NCBI GenBank assembly: GCA_950295325.1
Contig: OX485807.1
Location: 48,080,440 to 48,144,439 of the forward strand
Source: Polytrichum commune
Lineage: Eukaryota > Streptophyta > Polytrichopsida > Polytrichales > Polytrichaceae
Reading direction: 5' to 3'
DNA length: 64,000 nt
Shown one piece after another: positions 11,725 to 22,840 of this stretch (positions within the stretch are counted from its first letter, which is position 1; the number at the start of each line of letters is the position of its first letter). The notes below the pieces were generated by a model. That model ran no database searches, was not told where the DNA came from, and saw only the letters and a program-made list of their open reading frames with translations. Position numbers and translations under genes: made by a program.

Positions 11725-12288
11725 TGGCCGACACTATTTGCGGATTGCACTACCTATACTCGGCAATGTGATTTGTGCCAACGAATAGGTAAACCTACTA
11801 CCTCATCCGCTATGCCTCTTACACCAATTTTAGCGTTAGCACCTTTTGAAAAATGGGGTATAGATCTCGTTGGTCCTATCAACCCACCTAGTCGACACGG
11901 TTGTCATCGTTATATTTTAGTAGCTACGGATTACACTACAAAATGGGCGGAGGCCGAAGCCACTAAAACTAATGATAAAGTAATTGTTGCCAAATTTCTT
12001 CGTGAAAATATTATGGCACGTTTTGGTTGCCCTAAAGAACTTGTGAGTGATAGGGGTACTCATTTTGTCAATGATGTTATTGAGGAATTAACTTCAAAAT
12101 ATAAAATCAAACACCAATTAACTACACCCTACCACCCACGAGCTAATGGTCAAACTGAAAAGACTAATGGCATTTTATGCAAAATTATTACTAAGACGGT
12201 CCAAGGGTCTATGACTGATTGGGATACTAAATTGATTGATGCATTATGGGCATACCGGATGGCGTATAAAATTACTATTAAGTTGTGA
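11725..12288 (+). pseudogene. pol: pol: integrase core, truncated
   Basis: This follows the TGA in frame: WPTLFADC then QCDLCQ completes the HHCC domain. The catalytic core shows WGIDLVGP, LVSDRGTHFVND and ANGQTEKTNG (D, D, E). The reading is cut after AYRMAYKIT. The homologous fragment at 49052 continues into FTPFQLVYG and a GPY-like module, so at least the C-terminal domain is missing here. The break coincides with TGTGAGG, the start of LTR 2. Confidence 0.85.
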
Positions 12289-13636
12289 GGCCAAACCCAC
12301 CACCCTTAAGCGTCCTAATCCAGGTGATGGTTTTGAGACTTGTATGTGTCACACCAAAAGTAGCAACATAAGATATAAGTCACATCTCAATGAACCCCCA
12401 ACTTCTCTTAAGTCATGATGTTTTATTAATGCAATTTTCTTGAGTGGGCATAGCATTGGCCGCCTCAAGGGTCCATCCTACGGCCTTAGCTACACATGCT
12501 CTTAAGGACTTCCTTCTTGAAACCTTAGTTCTGGCCGTTGATTCTTCACTAGTGCTCGTCACCTCGCTGAAGTTGTGACTTGTTGACTCCATGTGATGAG
12601 TACACAAGTGTTAAAAAACACTCATCACTCTCATCACTTAGCGTTACATCCTCTTCCGCAATTCTTCGCCATTCACTCCCAAGTTCGTTCATTCTTCGCC
12701 ATGACACCCTTAAGTGTTTGATTACAATCCCAACAACTTAACTACAAGTTCCCCCCCTTGATATCACCTTATGATGCCTTGTAGTCAACCCCCTAGCTAA
12801 ATGCTCATTACCTAATTAGCATTAGGTAATATTCTTATTAACTAACTATGACCCAATCTAATATCCCAGCTGTCTAACTTCTGAACCCAATACTGTATTT
12901 CCTGCAACTAAATACTATATTTCCCAAAGCTCTAAGAGCTCAACTCCTTAGAGGAGAGAGAGCTTTAAATTCAACATGAATGTGGATGCTACAATTCTAA
13001 ATGCCATGATTCCAAACACTATAAATCTAAATATCATGAATCTGAATTCTATAAGTCACATATAACAAGCTAAGCTCTAATTGTCTCAACCAAAGACTAC
13101 TCCTAACAAATGTCAAACTAACTTCAAGGTGAATTAGTCTTGGATCTTCACCTTGAGACCTTGCACGTATATGTGCTCCGTTTTTGCTTCCCATACCCAC
13201 ACTTATAACACGTGGGGTGCCAAGGAGCACGAAGGAGAAGAGGATGAGAGAGGGAAGAGTGAGGGTTTATATAGTGAGTTGAGAGGGAGTAGGTGAGCAC
13301 CCTCAAGATAAGCCCTTGTAATCATTTCCTACTTTGTAGGCTCTTATCTTATCTTCTAAGTCTTTGTCTCTTAAACTAACAACATAGATCCTAATTCAAA
13401 CATTTAAACCAAGGAACTACCCTTGGTTCACCACTCCCTACGCTCACCTAACTAAGGAACTTCTTCACGCTACCTACTTCTAATAAATCCTCTCCACACT
13501 AGCCTAATGACTAAACATAACTTCATTCAAACTTCACTCTTTTTATATTTTTGTGGATAATCATAAAACATCAAAACATAACTTCTAATGGTTTCGAAGG
13601 GTTAAGAACACATGTGAGCACCATTTTGGGCTCACA
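12284..13636 (+). repeat. LTR 2, inserted in gypsy 1 integrase
   Basis: The segment begins TGTGAGG exactly where the integrase frame is cut and ends GGGCTCACA, giving 6-bp inverted ends (TGTGAG/CTCACA). A primer-site-like TTGGCGACC follows three bases later. It contains a TATA box near 13268. No coding potential is seen. The partner LTR and the resumption of integrase were not found, so it may be a truncated insertion or a rearranged junction. Confidence 0.4.
13266..13274 (+). promoter_or_regulatory. TATA box in LTR 2
   Basis: TTTATATAG lies in a purine-rich context about 370 bp before the LTR 2 end, consistent with an LTR promoter. This is motif evidence only. Confidence 0.35.
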
Positions 13637-13790
13637 TTATTGGCGACCATCGGGAGATAGATCCCGAATTTCTTGCTCCGAAGATAAGTGCCAATTCACG
13701 CTTTGTACTCCTTACATTTACTCCCGAAGTACTAAGAACATATGTGAGCACAATTTTTTGGGCTCACACACTGGCGGATGTGGGTGGTTT
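13595..13790 (+). repeat. Duplicated LTR end with hairpins and primer-like site
   Basis: Two copies of about 50 bp, 130 bp apart, each hold a perfect hairpin with arms TGTGAGC and GCTCACA (13613-13636 with a 10-bp loop; 13743-13768 with a 12-bp loop). Each is followed by TGGCG (TTGGCGACC at 13640; CTGGCGGATG at 13771). The arrangement looks like a tandemly duplicated LTR terminus plus primer site. Confidence 0.45.
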
Positions 13791-14266
13791 ATTCGCCGTT
13801 TGATGAAAGAACTCGTTTGTCGGAGCAAACATGCTGGCCATTGTTCTTCCGCTTGGTTTCTTTATTGGCGTTCCACTTGAAGTGTTCGCCTCCCTCTGCA
13901 CTCCATGTGCCTCCTGCGCACAACCCTCACAAAATGGTATTTTTTCCTTTTGGCCGTTCCAAAACGTTCAATTTCTCTAAAGCTTCTAGCCAAAATAATG
14001 TCTACTTTTAGATTTTTTTCTTCCTTCTCCACTTGATGCCCCCGGGGACACAATTCAAATCGGAAGAAAAAACCCTCATGCGAGTGGATTAAGGATTTTT
14101 TATTGACAACAATCTCATTTTTTCATGTGATTTTATGTTTTCAAATCACTTACAATCAGATTTTGCATAAGAAATACAATTTCCATGCTTAGTACTTTAG
14201 AAGTTCAAGAGGTGTTATCAATTGGAAAATTGCCTCATCTATACATAGAAATTATGAAATACTTAC
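13791..14266. other. No gene; intron-like flank of the 14.3 kb exon
   Basis: Short open frames on both strands lack motifs. On the minus strand this follows a strong splice donor at 14266, so part of it was probably intron of the methyltransferase-like gene before the retroelements arrived. Confidence 0.35.
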
Positions 14267-14640
14267 CGGTGCATTGTAAATGGAAGTGCATTCTCCTTCT
14301 TGTTCTGCGTCAGACATAACGTTGGCAGTGTTGCTCACTTGTTTGTCATCATTATTTCAAAAAATAAGGGGTTGTTTACTATCTTGCGTCTTGATTTCAA
14401 CATTCTCATTTTCTTCTATTGCAGGAAATTCTAGTACGCGTGCAGTGTCTTCGATATCACATAAAGTGACCCTACCTATCTGTCGTTCCATTTTGGCCCT
14501 ATGTAATTGCTTTGTGCTAGAAAACTTCAAATTCTTCTTCCTTCTTCTCCTCTTTGCCAAAGTCATGCACCCTTCTTGTTGCATTTCTAAGTCCTCTTTT
14601 GTACACACTTGGTCTTGTTTACAAAGACCGTTATGATGAA
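14267..14640 (-). pseudogene. Minus-strand exon, probably of the MULE-borne gene
   Basis: The minus-strand frame reads through KEDLEMQQEGC, a basic cluster KRRRRKK resembling a nuclear localisation signal, and an acidic stretch. One in-frame TGA follows, and the exon ends in SIYNAP at a textbook donor (CCG|GTAAGT, boundary 14267/14266). Orientation matches the methyltransferase-like exons at 1.6-3.3 kb, which lie downstream on the same strand beyond the nested retroelements. Linking the two is inference. I do not recognise the protein. The opposite-strand 118-codon frame lacks any comparable support. Confidence 0.35.
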
Positions 14641-15149
14641 ATTAAAATACACACCCCACTAATGGGTTGGGTTCTGTATGATTAGGTTATCAAATGAGAT
14701 ATTTTTTAGGGTTTGTTTTAGGATTCTATGTTTTGTCTACAAATAATTTTTTGTTATTATTATGTGTTGTTTATTTATGTATTATTAGATGTTATGATGT
14801 CATGCATTTCAATTTCAATTTCATTTAATATTATATTATACACCATTCAACATAAAGAGCCTGTTACGTTCAATAATATTGTATAGTGCATCTATTGCAT
14901 TCCATCTCTATGGCCACCATTAGAGCTCATAGATCATTTGTTTCATTCACGTTGCCACTTCAAAATGATGGTCACATAGGTGTTTTAGAGGATCTTCTCA
15001 GTTTGAGGTTCAATTTCCAGACGGGAACCGTGTATTTAGAGCAGAAGATGTATTCCGCGAATGGACAAGTCTGTGAAACAATCATGATCCAAAAGAATAG
15101 AATTGACGATGGTTCGATGTGGGTTTTAGGGCCTCGTTTGTAGTGAGTG
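14641..15149. other. Short unrecognised plus-strand frame, otherwise empty
   Basis: An 85-codon frame at 14886-15143 (starting MHLLHSISMATIRAHR) ends in TAG just before the TGTGA that opens LTR 3. It has ordinary amino-acid composition but no domain I can name. It could be a first exon lying between the divergent MULE genes, or chance. Confidence 0.25.
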
Positions 15150-16129
15150 TGTGAACCCTTAGAGTGGTCCACCACTCCGCGGGATCACTTTTAGTTAGGA
15201 TTTTAGTATTAAAAGTTAGAATTCAGGGAATTTAGGGAAAAATTAGTTCATTTATCATTTAGTCTAGAAGAAGGAAGGTGAATTACCGAGGACTTCGGGC
15301 CTTCAATCGGAAGAAACAAAAATCTAGTGAAGGGTAAGGTTGGCCAAAATGAAAACTAAGTAGTGCTAGAAAATAGTTAAGTAGAAAAAAAATATGCTAG
15401 CTAGTAAAAACAGCTAGCTAAGAAAATGTTAGTTTATTAGTTAATATGGGCCACACAAGATAATTGGAGGTGTTTGGCGTAAGAATGCGAAATCGGCTTG
15501 AAGATTTTTGAAGAAAAAAAACAAAAAAAACAAAAAAAACAAGGGGGCTACTTGTTCACTTACCCCTTGCCAACTCGATGGCAAAAATTTAGAATTATTC
15601 TAAGGTTTCATGTCGGAGCCACCTCAGCGAGAGGGTGGCAACTTCAATCGGGAAAAACCCCCGAGCCGAAATTGTGCGAAAAAATTCAAAGAATGAAGCC
15701 GGTGGCGGAGGGGTCCAACCCTTTTTTGAGAGGATTTAACCCCTTCCACTTTGTAGACTCTCTCTTCCTCTAATGCTTGGACGAAACCCTGCTTCAATGT
15801 AGTTAGGAAAAAATTATATCTTACATTTTCAATGGACTAAAAGAAAGACTTGAGAAATTCCTCTACTATTTCTCCTAGTTAGAATGTGTGTTTGTTAACA
15901 TCCAAAAATTTCTTCATTTCTTTTGTAGAGGTAAGTTAGATTGTAGAATTGTAAGTGGAGGCATTGTATACCTCAGCTACCAATGCCTTGAAAGCTTAGT
16001 TCATAATCTAGAAAAAATTACTTATCATTTTTTTCTTAGAGATATTTCCTATAGCTATTTATAGCCGTTTTCCATTTGTGATTTGGTTAAGGTGGCAATT
16101 AGTTATGAATTTTCAAAGATGGAATAGGA

Positions 16130-16690
16130 AAACTGGGTGGTCCTTTGGGTAGCGGCTGCTGGATCAGACATGCTAGCCCAATAAAAGTTTTAATATTGAA
16201 AAATTATATTTTTTCCAAATAGATCTTTTGTCTAACTTTCCAAAATTGTTTAGAATGTTTGATTTGAGCAAGATTTGAATTAGATATGCATTTTTTAAAG
16301 CGGGATATGTAGTTTGAGATTTCTTGGTTGACTGCTGCATTATAGAGAGTCTGTTGGATTCATCTTGGCTTAACTTGCTAATACAATTTTTTTTTCAAAT
16401 AGATATTTTTAATATTTTTCCATGGTTATTTAGAACATTTTATTTGAATAAGAAATGGATTAAATAAGAATTTCTAAAGACGGGATACATAATCTAAGAT
16501 TTTCTGGTTGACTGCTATCTTACAAGGAGTCTGTTGGATTCATTTCGGCTTAATCTGCTGATATCATTTAATTTCAATTAGAACTTTTTGATAGTTTTTC
16601 AATGGTGTAAGGAAAGTCCAGATCTAAGTAGTAATGAATTTTTTATGAATTTTTTAAGTTGAAAGTTGGATAGGTAGGTTGGAAGGATGG
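16130..16690 (+). repeat. Diverged tandem repeat, about 185-bp unit
   Basis: The ordered words GGTTGACTGCT, GAGTCTGTTGGATTCAT, GGCTTAA and AATAGATNTTT recur at about 16328 and 16509, with weaker versions at about 16140 and 16570-16690. Roughly three full-length to partial copies are visible, with a period near 185 bp. Confidence 0.6.
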
Positions 16691-17066
16691 GTTGAATCGA
16701 CCTCGCATTTCCAACCCTAATAACTTTTGCATTTCTTATCCGATTAAAGTGATTTTTAGATTGTTGGAAAGATAATTACGTGCACTAAATAAATTTATTA
16801 TGCTTGGGCCTAAATTATAGTGCAAAAGAAACAATTGATATTTCAATTGTTAACTAATGTAAGCTTTACAATCAAATTAGTTACAAGGAAGAAGACAAGG
16901 TCGACGTCCGGGAAGTGGAGTAAGGAAGGAGGTAGCGGCTCGACCTACATCGAGCCCAATCAATCGAGGAGAATTGAGGTAAACTAACTAACCCTAGCCT
17001 TCCATTTAGGATTGGAGGGAGCACGGCCAAGGTATGCATTCCTAAACCCACTTACCTATCTCGTAA

Positions 17067-17091
17067 GGTCAAGTGGCTTGACCACTTGACC
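17067..17091 (+). repeat. Perfect 10-bp stem hairpin
   Basis: GGTCAAGTGG, loop CTTGA, CCACTTGACC. It lies inside LTR 3. Function is unknown. Confidence 0.7.
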
Positions 17092-17800
17092 GCCAAGGGA
17101 ATATCCAACTCTATGGTTTTTGGGCCCCTTGGAATGTTTTGTGGTAGTAGCTTTATTTATTAGCAAATTTCGTATGTGGTAAGTTGGATTTAATCACCGA
17201 CACGACCACTCTGAATGTTGTTGATGAAGATGTGACATTAATGACCCGCGAATCCACTATTATGTTGTTGGCCCCATAGATTGGGAGTAATGGCCTCAAT
17301 TTATGAAGATTGTGCAACATGTTGAACTTACAGGTTATCCGTCACCCTAGTCTCATTAAGTTGCATTTCGTGGTCTATCCTGTGTAAATACACTTAACAA
17401 TTAATACATACAAAACAAACTGTTAATCCTTGTTGGCAAGAGACCCGAATCGGAAATTTAACTCGGTAGAGTAACACCACCCTTCGGACCGTTGAAGTCG
17501 GAAGGGTTTGAGATGTTACTTGACCTTCAAGGGACGTGCACGAGGCCTTAGAAGGTTCCGAGCTAAGGGATGCACCAACCAGGTAAGGGGTGATGCCTAA
17601 TATATGAATGTAGTAAGGTAGAATGTGCAAATAAAATTAACTAAATAAGAAGGAACTTATGTGAAGGGTGGGACTTAGGCGAAGTCCCCTCACTTAAGAA
17701 ATTAAATATAACTAGGTAAAGAAATAAGAAATAATTGAATGGTCTATCAAATCATCGTTATTCCGTTCATTGAGCTAGGGGTGGTATGAGTCACATCCGG

Positions 17801-17818
17801 TTGGTGTATATCAGAGCC
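17801..17818 (+). other. Primer binding site, iMet type with insertion
   Basis: TTGGTGTATATCAGAGCC resembles the usual TGGTATCAGAGC primer site but has four extra bases after TGG. The spacing to the LTR 3 end (five bases) fits a primer site. The insertion would impair pairing with initiator tRNA. Confidence 0.45.
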
Positions 17819-18158
17819 ATCTCAATTCACAAGTTAGGATTGTTTTGGTTCCAAGGCTGGTGTGTTTGCGCTTAGAATAGGTTGTATGTTTAGGTTCGAA
17901 CTAGTTATGAAATTGATTAGTGAAGTTTAGAGCCACAATAGCAAAAAACTAACGTCCAACCTCCGAAGATACAACAATGCATATTTAATTTTCCTTAAAA
18001 ATCTAACTACTCACGTTATACTCATATCATCTGGGTTCGACTTGGGCACGTGCAAGTGCATACCACCTTTACCAACAGGCTTGTGTGATACTTTTAGGCT
18101 CCCTCGGAAGGGGGTGGCCCAAAACCACCACATAGTGATGGGTCTTTTTTAGTCCCAA
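17819..18158. other. Short remnant after LTR 3, no gene
   Basis: No open frame with a recognisable motif. This is probably the stub of the retroelement's internal region or the MULE promoter area. Confidence 0.35.
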
Positions 18159-21100
18159 ATGCAAGCTTCAACTATTATATTGACAAACCAATCTGGCGCA
18201 TCCACAATTCAAATGACAGATTTTCCAAATGTTAAATTGGAGCGTGATGATAATGTTGTGTGTATATTATCAGATTCTGATGATTATATTTGTGCAACCG
18301 TTCATCTGTCGAACAGATCGTCATTTTTTAAAAAATATTCCTTATCAAGTTCTTTGCATGCATCCAAATCCTCATGTATTCCTTTGTCCAAAAAGTTTGT
18401 TTGTCGCGACACACCTTTTCAACATCCTCCACTACACTTTTCGCCTTCATCTATAGGGTTGACTATCATTGATGCCTTGAAGTTCACAAAGTCTAGGAAA
18501 TGTCAAAGTCGGATCTTGCTTCAATTGATTTTGAAAATATAGTGGTTCGCGATGTTAAGTACTTACCATCTTCTTTCGATGGTGATATTTTATTTGTCTT
18601 ACCCCTTGTGCCACTTGGAGTTCTAAGTGCATATGGCTGCTCAATGGATGGCATGGACAAGATGTGCGATGGCCGCCCTTGGTGTACCACCAAAACCACA
18701 AATATCCAAAACGACTTTGGATTGTCCTTTCGACGATCTACTTGTGCAGGTCATCTCTAATGTCAGAATGATCACTGCGATTACATGCATCGCAATGGAG
18801 GTATGTGCAATAGTACTGAGTGAGCAAGTTCAGCTCATCTTCCATTTGTTATGGGTGATGTTGCCCCTGCTAGATCTACTTTTGAGTGTAAGATATGCTG
18901 ATCACCACCTATGTGCATTGCTTTGTATCATGCTTGCATATTTTATGTCAACTCCACATCTACTAAGATGTCAAGGGCTTGCATTCATCTTGGTATGCAT
19001 GATCACCCTATATACAATGGTGTATGTCGTGAATCATTAGACATGGCATACCACTACGTTGCAAATGAAGTGTTGAAAACACCCACCGCAACAAATTCAA
19101 CTATTGTTTTGGGTGCAAGCAAGCAATTATTGGCCGATTATCTTCTCAAATCTCCTACTATTGGTGAAGGCCATCACCGAGTTGGTTTATCATTAGAGGT
19201 GGTCATGGACAAATTCAGTAATCTTGCATTCCCAAATTGTCGTGATTTTGTATCTGGATCAAAATGCTTTGTGCGTAGTGGAATGAAACCTATGAATAGT
19301 ATTATGGCACTTAAAGACCATTCTACTTTCAAGTTTGTCCATGGCAGTCGGTTCCCAGAGCAATCAAAAGACAAAGTGTTTGTTTTCAAGATGTCCGTGG
19401 ATCTTCCAGGTAGTGGTGTGGAGCTTGTAAAAAGAATGCAAGTTGGGCGGGATATGGAGAACTCTTGGATTATGTTTGACCATGTAAAACGTATGAAAGA
19501 TTGAACAACAATGGCTTGTCTTGTGTACGATAGTCGATATTGTAAAGTGTTGACCATTGCGTGTTGTGACATGCAATCTAAGGATGATACATCATAAACT
19601 CTCTTTTGGAAAAATTTGAATGTTGTAATGGCAGAGAATGGTGTTTCAAAGGTAAATTTTAAAGGGTTCATGGCAAACAATGCTCAAGCTAGTTGGAATG
19701 TGGTGAGGATGATTTATGATGATGGTGATCCAACTTTGTCCATGGTCGCACGTGAGCGTTGATGCCTTTTTCATTGGTCTGTAAGTTTGGATAAGGTGAC
19801 ACAAAATTATATCAACCCATTCTTGCAATTTCAACACAAACAACTTTGCAAGGATTACAAAGATGCAAAAACAATGGACGATGTTGAAACTAAGTACTAT
19901 GTCATTCGTTCTTGGTGGTTGTCATTCGGAGCTGCCACAGAGGAAGGCATCCTCGGCCTTTCAGAGTGGTTGGGATTTTGGCATTTTTGTTACAGACAAT
20001 GGGGTGGTCACATGTTACTTATAAGTGCATAGTAATCTACATTATTCAATGTCATTGAGTTTTTATTTATTTATTTTATTTCTAACATATCTATAATTCA
20101 TTTTTTCTAACCCTATACTTATGTGTGGTTTATAGGATATGACAATCGAAAAACGTGCAGAAATGCCAACATGCAACCTTGCAGAAATTGTACACAAAAA
20201 ATGGCTCCAACAGTCCGGCAACATGCTGACTTGTTTATATGAAGCAACAGTGGATGACATGATTCGTGCCTTCATGTAAATTGCAAATTATCGGGCATGG
20301 TTGAAAGGGGGATTAGATGGTAAAGGCCCGGATTCTGCATCCTTGAAACTCAAAGCAGCTGCTAGGTGTGGGGATCGAAAAATGTTGGCTGATGCTATGA
20401 AGTCTTACCTAGGGGCAGAAGACGCCAATACCAGAGATTGTGCATTAGAAGGGTCTGAGTTATTTAGATCCACCAAACGAAAATTCAACCTTCTACCCGG
20501 TGCCGATTGCGACTCTCATCGACCCGACAAAGTGAATTATTCCATTCCTCGTCCTAATACCCGGACAACTCGCCAACGCATAGAGGAATCGTTGATTTTT
20601 GCAGAGCATGTTGTGGTTCATACTACATCTATGTTAGAGACTGAATGTTTCGTTTCCAATTGGCACATTGTAAGATTACCACCCAACTCAGCTAAACGAT
20701 GTTGGGCATTGCAAGCCATTATAGGGACTATGTGCAATGCCAAAGTCGGGAGCAGCAAACATGACACACCTGCACCAACATACAGAGGGCTCAAGAAGAA
20801 ATTTTGTTCTACCAACAATGTGGAGTATGAATTTTGGTTTTGCCCTGATGACATCAAGCGTTGTGTAAGTGGTACTAAGAAGAAATATGTGTTGGATTGG
20901 CCTACAGTGCCCAACACTTGGCCAGTGAAGATGGGTACCAATCTATCAAGAGAGGAGGTGTTGGCACTGGAGGACGCCAATTTTCAACTATAACAAAGGG
21001 AGGCATTGTCCCCTTGTCGTAGGCTTTCAACAATACCAACCCTTCCTATCCCTCGCTCGCATTTTTGTATGCCAGTGAACCCGAATGCCCACCCTACATT

Positions 21101-21503
21101 CAGGTTTGGAAAGTCAATGCGTCATAATGCAACATTACCGACGGCAGATCAAAAAAACAAATGGGAGAACGCTGGACTCATGGACGGTTACTATGTGGTT
21201 GGTGTCACTGCCATTCCATATGCATGCTATGGAGTGATAATCAACATTGTCTCCAAAGAGGATATCACATACCCCATCACAATTGGCGACATCCCGCATT
21301 GCACATGTCTAGACTTCACGAAAATATCTTCTCAAGCATTGGGAAAGAAAAGGAAATGGGTGTATTGCAAACATCTTTATTATGTCTTTAGATTTTTGTG
21401 CAAGGTGGATTATGAGAGTGATAAGTTCATTCATGTACCTACATATACGTACAATGAGATTATGCGCCTACTTGAATTTGGTGGTGTTGTAGAATGTGAG
21501 TAG
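18159..21503 (+). pseudogene. MULE-type transposase with SWIM zinc finger
   Basis: The plus-strand pieces form a single protein in order. An N-terminal part has a SUMO-interaction-like VVCILSDSDD (about 18263-18292). A segment with RACIHLGMHDHPIYNGVCRES follows, then a DDE-like core (MFDHVKRMKD; FKGFMANNAQASWNVVR; CLFHWSVSLDKVT). After a likely GT/AG intron near 20030-20136 comes a C-terminal part with a SWIM finger (HCTCLDF at about 21299, then YCKHLYYV near 21367), the zinc finger common in Mutator/FAR1-type transposases. Stops interrupt it: TGA 19502-19504 at a probable Trp codon, a TAA at about 19595 at a probable Gln codon, a TGA near 19760, TAA 20277 and TAA 20991. The probable second catalytic Asp in FMA(D) reads Asn. 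The protein would cut and join element ends in the nucleus, but this copy is dead. Confidence 0.7.
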
Positions 21504-21708
21504 TTGTGCAAGTGTTGGTTGTAACTTCATGTATAAGGATGTCAATAAATGACATGTATTGGTTTGGATTATTATAATAAAAATCAGCAATGGATTGAAA
21601 ATGCTTTAAATGATCCATGGCAATAGGGCCCTTTCACTTGTGCTTCATTTAAAATACTGGCAATTTATAATTAAAAATATGCAATTAATTTGTCAAAATT
21701 TTGGTTGT

Positions 21709-21839
21709 GTACCCTAAACCCGTGTGTCTTTATTAAATTTGGATTCATTGCTCATATGTTACTGCTCAACGCTCATTACTCACTGCTCACTGCTCACTGC
21801 TCATCGCTCATAAGATAGCTTCCCTCAAGAAAACCCTAA
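21709..21839 (-). repeat. Right terminal inverted repeat, putative MULE
   Basis: The reverse complement matches 853-972 in ordered blocks. It holds four or more copies of the 7-mer TGCTCAC, giving a small internal minisatellite. It lies about 200 bp after the transposase stop, as expected for an element end. Confidence 0.45.
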
Positions 21840-22837
21840 TGGGAATACAACAATGATGGGTGGTGACTAGGGACAATGACCAAATAAAATATGGCCCCAT
21901 GCAGCTACAACACATTTGAATGACTACATGATGCCTCCGTGATGATTTTGCAACAAATTTTGGTGGGCTTCAACACATTTGTTGAAGATGGACCACAAGC
22001 CTTTGCAAAAACATCATACTTGTGTTCATATATTATTGGTTTGAGCCCCAGTGTAGTTGTGCCTCTTGTTCTTTTTCTTTTTCTTTTTTAACAAATGGAA
22101 GGCCTTTGAACATTCCACAGATATTGTCAAACTTCGTCATGAAGTCTAAAGTCTCAATGAGAAGATAGACTAGAAGTCAAATGAAAAGGTGACAGTTCCT
22201 TAAGTGTGAACATGGTGAAAAAGTGGGTATCTGGACCTTCTGTTCAAGTCCACCTAGAGCACCCTTAGATCAAGGTTCATAGGGGTTTAGTGAACAACCA
22301 TCCATGCATTTTTAAATTTCTCTAGGTTTCTCTTTAGATTAATCAAAACTTCAGTCTTTAAAAATGAAGGTTGTTCTTATATTTTTATTTAAAAAAAAAT
22401 AGAATCCTTTGATAATGAAGTGACTTGCTCTGAGATCCTTGCATTCAAAAATTGTGTATACTAATTAATGACCAATTTCTATAGATGATTTTATTATTAT
22501 TATACGAAGCTATTTTTATAACTCACATGTGTCTAAGCCATTGAAATACTAGGCATCAAACGTACTATACACTTGAAACACTACATTCTAAGACATCAAA
22601 AACCATTCAAATTTGTATTTTAATTTACAGGAGTTACCACCCTAGGGAAAACATGTGCACTGCACAAATACCTATACTAAGTGCACATGAAATACCATGT
22701 GAAGTTGTGAGGACAGAGATAGAGGGAGCTTTAATTGATGACACATAAACTTCTTAATTACTACACTTGCATAGAAGTTGACCTCTTACTGTTGGCAGAG
22801 AGGAACAATTCTTTTCATTTCATCTCATGTTTTAAGC
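21840..22837. other. No gene recognised
   Basis: AT-rich sequence with a CT-rich run at about 22070-22090. No open frame of note and no repeat pairing seen. Confidence 0.5.
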
Positions 22838-22840
22838 TAA

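Larger units (their letters stand above)
3278..12283 (+). mobile_element. Ty3/gypsy LTR retrotransposon 1, 3' truncated
   Basis: Parts in order: an LTR ending at 5552, a tRNA-Asp-type primer binding site, leader ORFs, gag with zinc knuckles, protease, reverse transcriptase, RNase H and integrase. RT-RNase H before integrase defines Ty3/gypsy order. The integrase stops abruptly where another LTR begins at 12284, and neither the 3' end of the element nor its 3' LTR is seen later in the window. The left edge at about 3278 is an estimate set by where the methyltransferase-like relic stops and a TG dinucleotide occurs. Confidence 0.8.
15150..17795 (+). repeat. LTR 3 with iMet-type primer site downstream
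   Basis: It begins TGTGAACCC and ends GAGTCACA (5-bp inverted ends TGTGA/TCACA), followed five bases later by a tRNA-iMet-like primer site at 17801. At 2.6 kb it is long but within the plant gypsy range. It contains diverged tandem repeats (16130-16690) and a perfect hairpin (17067-17091). No coding frames are credible. A matching 3' LTR is not seen. Confidence 0.4.
853..21839 (+). mobile_element. Composite MULE disrupted by nested LTR elements
   Basis: The inverted-repeat pair at 853-972 and 21709-21839 brackets a SWIM-type MULE transposase relic on the plus strand and methyltransferase-like exons on the minus strand. The LTR retroelements at about 3278-12283, 12284-13790 and 15150-18100 appear to be later insertions. 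Removing them leaves roughly 7.5 kb, a plausible size for an autonomous MULE. That one ancestral element unites all these parts is inference; the two inverted repeats might belong to separate copies. Confidence 0.35.

Noticed and set aside
13551-13880. 109-codon plus-strand frame at the LTR 2 end
   Set aside because: It runs through the duplicated hairpins and primer-like sites, so it is more likely non-coding LTR sequence.
17885-17905. tRNA-like B box (GGTTCGAAC)
   Set aside because: No A box, acceptor stem or cloverleaf around it.
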